64,000 bases of DNA, taken from assembly GCA_963995505.1 (NCBI GenBank), contig OZ023180.1:10425301-10489300 (forward strand). Direction: 5' to 3'. Both the position numbers and the translations under genes were made by a program. The stretch is from Hypericum androsaemum (taxonomy: Eukaryota; Streptophyta; Magnoliopsida; Malpighiales; Hypericaceae). The notes beneath the pieces are model-generated. The model was not told the DNA's origin, did no database searches, and was given only the letters and a program-made list of their open reading frames with translations. Below are positions 57,535 through 64,000 of this stretch, piece by piece (the stretch's first letter is position 1; each line of letters starts with the position of its first letter).

Positions 57535-57680
57535 TTTATGCTATATATCGATATAGTTGATGGTCCAGCTCATGGGTGATGTCTACTACTTCGACCTAAT
57601 ATTTTCATTTATGCTATATATCGATATAGCTGCTGGTCCAGCTCATGGGTGATGTCTACTACTTCAACCTAATATTTTCT
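57535..57680. repeat. 73-bp tandem duplication
   Basis: Two adjacent copies (57535-57607 and 57608-57680) differ at only about five positions. They include ATATATCGATATAG, a short palindrome, and GGTCCAGCTCATGGGTGATG. Confidence 0.9.
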
Positions 57681-57688
57681 TGGGATTT

Positions 57689-58020
57689 GTTGAAAGATTA
57701 TTTAATATTAATTTAATTTTACTATACACATGTCGGGAGATAGAAAAAAAATATCCTGACATATATAATGGAGGCGCCATGTAGAGATAAATATCAATTA
57801 GAATAATGCAAGTAGAGATAAATTTAGACTATTAAATTCATGAATAAATATTTATCTCTACTCGCATTATTCTAAAATAATATATATCTATAAATTTAGA
57901 GATAAATTTATTATACAATGATTAAATTCGGTATCGATAAATGGTGCCTCCACTAAGTGGAATTAAATTCTATCTCCCGACATGTGTACAGTAAAATTTA
58001 ATATCAAATAATTTTTTAAC
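57689..58020. mobile_element. TIR MITE of unclear superfamily
   Basis: The ends are inverted: GTTGAAAGATTATTTAATAT at left and, reverse-complemented, GTTAAAAAATTATTTGATAT at right. The arms go on through TACACATGTCGGGAGATAG for about 70 bases. A second inverted pair, AGAGATAAATATTTATTC-like, lies inside. No clear target duplication. Confidence 0.65.
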
Positions 58021-58103
58021 GTATTAAAAAAATATGTATAACTTTTGCCTATTTAGAAAAAATATGTATATTTTTTGTCCATTTCACTATATCAGTATGG
58101 TTT

Positions 58104-60080
58104 TGGATTGAGTGGGGACTACTAAAAAGTCGTCCCCACAGAGGGGATTGATTCAGAGCCCTTGGATCCATTTTTTTAATTTAAAAAATTGATATGATGG
58201 TCAATATCACACGAAGGGTATTTTTGACCATATATCCCAAAAAGTGCCAACTAAGATTCCACCCACATTAATTATGCCGCCCACGTTAATTCTGCCGCCC
58301 ACATTGATTCCACATTAATTCCACTTTTTGACCATATATCTCTTCCTCTTTTCCTCTCTTTCCTGGTCACTCTCTCTCTCTCTCTCTCTCTCTCACCCTA
58401 AACCGAACCCCTTCTCCCCTTCGCCTCTCTTCTCATTCTTGTTCGCCGGAACAACCTTCAATGGGAAGAAGTTCGACGCCGATCTCGCTCGCTTCCAGGT
58501 ACTCCCTCTCACCGCTCTTCTTTGCTTCGTCTTTCTTTTCTTTTTTCGGTACGCAGTCAACAATACCGTCCTTCTCTTCTCCACCTACATCGTCTTCTCC
58601 GTGTAGCTCGACTTCGCCATGATCTGGCCGGCTCCGTCCGTACCAACATTCTCGACGCCGCTACCTACGGCCTTCTACTACCTCTTCGGCTCCATCTACG
58701 CCATGAACATCATGTTTACCACCATGATATTTTTATATTTGTACAATAGTAGTTTTTGTATTGGTATATTTGTATACTGATACTGATTTTTGGATGTAAT
58801 GATAGTGGTTTTCAGATGTAGTGATACTGGTTTTCAGATGTAATGACATTGGTTTTCATATTTAATAATATTGGTTTGCAAATGTAATGATATTAGTTTT
58901 CATATTTAATGATGTTGGTTCGCACATTTACTTATAGTGGTTTGCACTTGTGGTGATAGTGGTTCGCATGTTCACTGGTACTGTTTAGCATGTTAATTGA
59001 CGCTGGTTTTCATGTCGAGTGATAATAGTTTGCGTGTTTAGTGATACTGATTTTTGTATATAGTAGTTTCATATATTAGTTTTCGGATATTAGTTTTCGG
59101 ATGTTGGGATATTGGTTTTTGTATGTTGGGATATTAGTTTTCGGATGTTGGGATATTAGTTTTCGTATATAGTGATATTGGTTTGCATGTGTAGCGATAG
59201 TAGTTTTCATACGTGGCGATATTGGTTTGCATGTGTAATGATATTGGTTTTCGAATGTAGCAATATTGGTTTTCGTATGTAGTGATATTGGTTTGCATGT
59301 ATAGCGATAGTGGTTTTCATATTTAGTTATATTAGTTTTCATATATAGTGATATTGGTTTGCATGTGTAGTGATATTGGTTTAGTGGTTAGCATGTTTAC
59401 AAATAGTGGTTTGTGTGTCGTCGTCCTCCGTATTTTACAATATGCGGTCCGACGGGGTCGGACTAGGATACGAGTGTAAAGGCATACCGGGTTTTGACCA
59501 AAAAATGGTTACCTTGCGAACCAAACTAAATTTGGTCGGACCAAATAGTCAGACCAAAAATCTAACCAACCCAGGGTGGTTCACCCAGATTTTTTAAATA
59601 AAAAAGTACATATCTGGTCTGACTCGGTCTAATATTCCAATTTGTTATATTCTAATATTTTTGATAAAAAATGTAATATTTTTTTAGGTATGTATGCGAG
59701 CGATTACATGTACAATTATACCTAGATTATATATAAATATATTTATTTTTCAAATTAAAATATTTGGTCTGACGGATGGTCCGTTCGGTTGGATTGGTTG
59801 ATCCAGAGTACGACCCAAAATTTGAGTCGACTCCGGGTCGTATTTTGAAGACCATCGATTTTCTTGAGTGAATAATTTTAAATTTTGAAAGGAAGAAAAA
59901 TGTGAAGAGTCAACCAATAGTAGAGTTTTGAGTTTAGAGAAACTAATTAATTATTCTTCTCTCCTTTACTTTTGCTAATGTTCCAATATTACCCTTGAAT
60001 ATAATTTTATTGTCCAAATTATCCCTTCACATTTTTTAGTCCCTATGAGTGGAGATTATCCCTTGTCCCCACTCAATCCA
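58104..60080. mobile_element. TIR element with a 22-bp minisatellite core and possible captured gene fragment
   Basis: Perfect 16-base terminal inverted repeats TGGATTGAGTGGGGAC (58104-58119; inverted at 60065-60080). Inside, from the left: a local hairpin of GTGGGGAC/GTCCCCAC, a CT microsatellite near 58371, a GC-richer stretch 58390-58700 that has codon-like composition and splice-like AG/GT junctions near 58497 and 58555, then the minisatellite, then AT-rich DNA. No transposase was recognised. A short relative lies at 24972-25245. No sure target duplication, so the superfamily is open. Confidence 0.55.
58787..59410. repeat. 22-bp minisatellite, about 28 degenerate units
   Basis: Units of the form GATATTGGTTTGCATG plus six variable bases are repeated head to tail with a steady 22-base period. 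Some units carry GGTTTTCA in place of GGTTTGCA. The minus-strand frame at 59076-59342 (..KTNIATFENQYHYTCKPISP..) is this repeat translated. Confidence 0.85.
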
Positions 60081-61014
60081 TGCCATGTGAGTATAGTTAT
60101 AGCTAGGTGTCTTTCAGCATTGCGATTTCCAAGTTAAAGATTTTTGGAACCTCTATACGCATTTAATTAACGAACCGTACATATCAATATTTGTTTGAAT
60201 AATAAATTTGTACGCTATCTTTCAACTCTGAACATTTTTAAATTAAATACTCTTTAGCTATAAGTCTATGTTTCTGATGCATAATTTTTGTCGTGGGTTA
60301 CCGATTCGATCAATGTTGAGTTTTTTACTAATTTTTGATATATTTTCATTCGTAACATTAAAACTCAAATTTTTTTATAGAAATTAAATTCTCTTAATAC
60401 TTAGACCAACTCATATTGATGTATTCATGAAAAAATAATTCAATTGTAATTATCATTCATGAGAAAGTTCAAGAAATTAAGTGAAATGAAGAATTTTAGA
60501 TTTAATCTTCTATTCAATTAGTCTCCATTATAATTTTTATATCCAAACAAAAATAATAAGATAATTGCATGAAGAATTTATAACACATATAAACAAGCAT
60601 ATCATATTATAACCAATTATGTGGTAATTTCGACACCACTCAATGAGATAATCTGAAACTTCGAATGTGGTATTACCGCACGAATCAAACAAGAACCTTA
60701 AACTAAACACATGCAGCCGGGGACAAAATAAATTGAGGCCACACTTTGAGGTTTGTGACCGAACCAGATATGTGATCCTCCTGAACAAGATAGGTCCGAA
60801 ATCATTCAAATCAGTAGAGCCCATAGAGGATGGTAGGATTAGGACATCTTCGGCTCGTATCAGCCACCAGCGCCCATATAGATATCGATTGATCGATATC
60901 GATGAAAGCAGCAATGAATTAGATAATGTCGTTCTACCATTCTTATTAATTCTGAGTTTTCAGTGACTTGTACAACTCGTATATGATTTGGTGATGTCAA
61001 ATATGAATTTTCAA
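60081..61014. other. Intergenic DNA, unassigned frames
   Basis: Overlapping frames at 60537-60914 (minus) and 60667-60966 (plus) have no recognisable domain. Neither is supported as a gene. Confidence 0.35.
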
Positions 61015-61108
61015 TTACTAATTAAATGGCATATTCGGTTACGTTAAAATGGCATGCCCGACTATGACTAATGGCATGCCCGGGTATGTCTACTGGCAGC
61101 CCGGTTAA
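61015..61108. repeat. Tandem-repeat unit left of the MULE
   Basis: It contains TAATTAAATGGCATATTCGG and GGCATGCCCGACTATGACTA. Two further units follow the MULE at 62306-62510, so the MULE sits in an array with a period of roughly 100 bases. Confidence 0.65.
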
Positions 61109-61117
61109 TATTTAATA

Positions 61118-62287
61118 GAGAAAATTTTACTTTAGTACCTTGTAGTATCACAGATTCTCACTTAGGTATCCTGTGTTTTAAAACGCATAGAACAGTTCCA
61201 ACTTATTATAGTTTTCATCAACAACAAGTCCCGGGGCAGCTGCCCGACAATCTAATAAGACATGTCAACTTTTCAACGCCTCTATGGACTGCCATGTGGA
61301 TTATTTGGTGTTAGTTGACAATGATGTGGAACTTGGACAAATTACAAAAAAAAAATTTAACAAATAAGACAGAAAAAAACAACCCATCCCCCCACCGCCA
61401 TTCTCTCTCCTCTTTTGTTGGCTCTTCCCTCCACCTTGGTTGCTCCATTTCCAGCATATGAAAAAGCTTGGCATCTTCAAGCTTCATGCTTCAACCATCA
61501 AACGCACAACAACAAAACATCTCTTTTCCCCTCTGCCCGTCAACTATCAAGTTTCCATCTTTATTGCAACCCTTCTCTTCAATAATAAAGAGAGATAGAA
61601 AGAGCCGTGCATCTCTGTTTTGAAGTAAAGGAAGAGTCTTTAAGAAGAGCTGGAAAAACAATGAATGCCTACTACTACTAGCATTCCCCTGACCCTCCTC
61701 CTCTGCCTCCTCTCCACCCATAATCGGCACCTCCTCCACCAGCCCTTCTTCCCGGTGACAACCACCACGGCCTTTTGCCGACAAACACGTCGTCTGAATC
61801 TCCACCGCCGTCGTAAATCCCACATCGACCAGGTGTCCCCAGTACCGGCTCATTGGAGTTCGTCTACTTGGGTACCCTCGACAATCCCCACACTCCTGAT
61901 TAACAACAAAAGCTCTCAGCTTTAGCGCACAATGTCGGAACTTGGCGGCGACGTTGCCGCAGATGGTGAGCTCAAACTGCGGTCGTTGAGGGTGATGTCC
62001 TTGCTAGCCGGCGACAAAGGCGGTGGGAGGATGGGGTTTAAAATTATTTTTCCTGTCTTATTTGTTTTTTTATTTGTAATTTGTTCAAATTCCACGTCAT
62101 TGTCAATTAACACCAAATAATCTACATGGCAGTTCATATAGGCGTTGAAAAGTTGACATGTCTTATTAGATGGTCGGGCAGTGTTGCTGAAAACTATAAT
62201 AAGTTGGATCTATTCTATGCGTTTTAAATCGTAGGGTACCTAAGTGAGAATTCGTAATACCACAGGGTACTAAAATAAACTTTTATC
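61118..62287. mobile_element. Non-autonomous MULE with perfect 9-bp target duplication
   Basis: Flanked by TATTTAATA at 61109-61117 and 62288-62296. The ends are GAGAAAATTTTACTTTAGTA and, reverse-complemented, GATAAAAGTTTATTTTAGTA. The arms run about 260 bases and share AAAACGCATAGAA and TAAGACATGTCAACTTTTCA. The interior 61385-62040 is GC-richer with frames on both strands (61491-61853 minus, 61665-61925 plus) and could be a captured host fragment; I recognise no product. No transposase. Confidence 0.9.
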
Positions 62288-62305
62288 TATTTAATAAGAC
62301 TTATA

Positions 62306-62520
62306 ATAAATTAAATTATTAATTAAATGACATATCCGGTTATGTTAAAATGGCATGTCCGACTATAACTAATAGGATGCCCGATTAATATTTCATTAAA
62401 CTTATAATTAATTAGTTAATTAAATGACATACTCATTTATATTAAAATGGCATGCCCGAATATGACTAATGACATGTTATATTAAAATAATTAATATTTA
62501 TAATAAAAATTAAATAATTA
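62306..62520. repeat. Tandem-repeat units right of the MULE
   Basis: Two diverged units of the array seen at 61015-61108, each with an AATTAAATGACATA start and an AAAATGGCATG middle. Confidence 0.6.
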
Positions 62521-64000
62521 ATTAAATAATATATCAATTTGATTTGTTTCAGTATAATATACGAATAAAGACAAAATTAAAAATAAATAAATGGACTACC
62601 CCACGCGCCCAAAATCCTCTTCTTTTAAAACCTCTCCCACATCCCTTCGGTGCCACCACGTATGTCTCTTAAAGGACCTTTTTACCCTCATTCCGTTTGG
62701 TACAGGAAAGTGTATCCTGCACGTAATCTTGGCCCTAAAAAAATACTGATTTACAGAATATGTATAACTTTTTATCTATTTAAAGAAAATATGTATGTTT
62801 TTTGTTCATTTAAAAAAATCCCAAAAATTTAATAGCAAATTTTAAATTTCTTTATAATACAATCCGGATCATGCCTATTCTTATTTTTTTTCATAAGTTC
62901 TATTTTTATATAAATAATGGGTCATTTTGGCGATTTTTATTTTTTGTTTTTGAAGAATTTGCATAGGAAGTTACTTTTTTTAAGAGCCATAAGAACTTGT
63001 TAAGATTTATATTTTGGTTCATACCAGGTGGTATTAGGATACCAAGTGAATCTTCACTAATTTTTTTATAAGTAAAGTCTATTAATAGTAATATTTATAA
63101 CATAAGTAGTGTAAAATTTTTTCTTTCGAGATTACAATCGTTGATCCAGTTAAAATCCTACCATGATAAAATCGGTAGAAAAAAAACTACGATAAGAAAA
63201 AAATACCCCATCAAATTGACATTTGAATCCTCACCAATTTGAAAGATAAAATATTATTCTAATAAATATTAACATTTACACATTCTCAAAAGTTCAAATG
63301 AGATTTTGTTTAAACTAGACTCTCACCTGATATTGCAAAAGTACTCACCAGACATCTCTTTGACTGTTTCCTTTCCTCGTGCATTGCCTTTTTAGCTTTT
63401 GACTCCAAAAAGGTAACCAAACCTGCGTTTTCTATGACCAAAGAAAGAGAGAAAGAACCCCTACTTCACTGCCACACGTTCCGTTCCTACCACTGTTCGC
63501 TTTCAAAATTCTACCACATGTGGAAATATGGCAATTCCTCGAAGCAGAGGAGAAACAAGAAATATCACCAATCAAACCAATAATCACTTACGTCAATAAA
63601 AAATTCAATATATAATAGTATTTCTAGTGCCACTAATAGAAGATAGTATTATTTTAGTTTAATAAAATATCAAATTTGATTTTTTTTAAATGTTAAATAA
63701 TTGTTGAGAATTGTTATCATTTTTAAAAATTTTAATCCAATCCAAATCTAAATTAATCGAATTACGGATACAAGGGTTAAACCAAAAAAAGAAATATCAC
63801 CGAAGGCCAGTTGTTGTATCCTTCTATTCCTCGTCAATTCCCAACCAAATACTTGTCTTTCATAAGTCCACCTGCGTAGTATACCCCCCCTCGATTCGAC
63901 TGCCCCCCCCACACAAACAAACAAATGGAAAATTTTGATATAGTCTATGTTATATAGTGTGATTTGGTTAGACCTGACCACGGTTCGAATTTGGACGAAT
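62521..64000. other. AT-rich DNA to the window edge
   Basis: No gene, RNA or mobile element recognised. The overlapping frames at 63711-63981 lack a domain. Confidence 0.4.

Noticed and set aside
59076..59342. Repetitive 88-codon minus-strand protein
   Set aside because: Pure translation of the 22-base minisatellite, no start context or domain.
58787..59410. CRISPR-like array
   Set aside because: Units are contiguous with no spacers, and the context is a plant genome; it is a minisatellite.
60537..60966. Possible host gene
   Set aside because: Frames on both strands, no domain, no splice or promoter signals that stand out.

Overview
The window reads as nuclear DNA of a flowering plant, probably a eudicot. 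It carries a spliced xyloglucan endotransglucosylase/hydrolase (XTH) gene, F-box/LRR and DUF26-type gene pieces, and a dense nest of plant transposons: Ty1/copia, Ty3/gypsy-type LTRs, Cassandra TRIMs with 5S-like LTRs, L1-type LINEs and Mutator-like elements. The species is not identifiable by eye. No rRNA gene, tRNA gene or CRISPR array was seen.

Host genes. (1) Positions 1-789, minus strand: the first 263 codons of an F-box/LRR gene that runs off the left edge. (2) Pieces of a second, broken F-box/LRR copy at 8578-9005 and 5112-5291 (minus), split by an LTR retroelement with a 1.58 kb LTR. Next to it at 9084-9379 is a broken DUF26 (Gnk2) secreted-protein gene. (3) A complete four-exon XTH9-like gene at 25849-27929 (plus), which looks like the only intact host gene fully inside the window. 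(4) A partial tandem copy of that XTH (end of intron 3, exon 4, 3' flank) at 31395-31710 and 40804-41735, split by a 9.1 kb nested insertion and ended by a nonsense codon.

Mobile layers. 2.2-3.4 kb: long-TIR Mutator-like element (MULE). 5.9-8.6 kb: LTR retroelement end. 9.98-14.94 kb: nearly intact Tnt1-like copia with 273-bp LTRs, an ATGAC target duplication and one in-frame stop. 15.5-21 kb: decayed copia with a Cassandra inside (target duplication CCTAG). 21.9-23.2 kb: retroposed segment between long direct repeats. 28.6-29.6 kb: MULE in the XTH 3' flank. 29.8-31.3 kb: truncated copia. 31.7-40.8 kb: MULE in the XTH-copy intron, itself holding an 8.2 kb copia (GATAC) with an extra ORF upstream of gag. 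44.4-53.7 kb: array of three LTRs of an unrecognised non-autonomous retroelement, interrupted by a LINE that holds a solo LTR and a second Cassandra (GGCTG). 54.1-55.9 kb: gypsy-type LTR plus primer-binding site. 56.8-57.3 and 61.1-62.3 kb: two more MULEs. 58.1-60.1 kb: TIR element with a 22-bp minisatellite.

The two XTH copies work as paired filled and empty sites. They date and delimit two insertions directly from the sequence, each with a 9-bp target duplication. The strongest candidates for something undescribed are the MULE family, the extra copia ORF at 38363-38929, the LARD-like retroelement with its own ORF, and the minisatellite-bearing TIR family.
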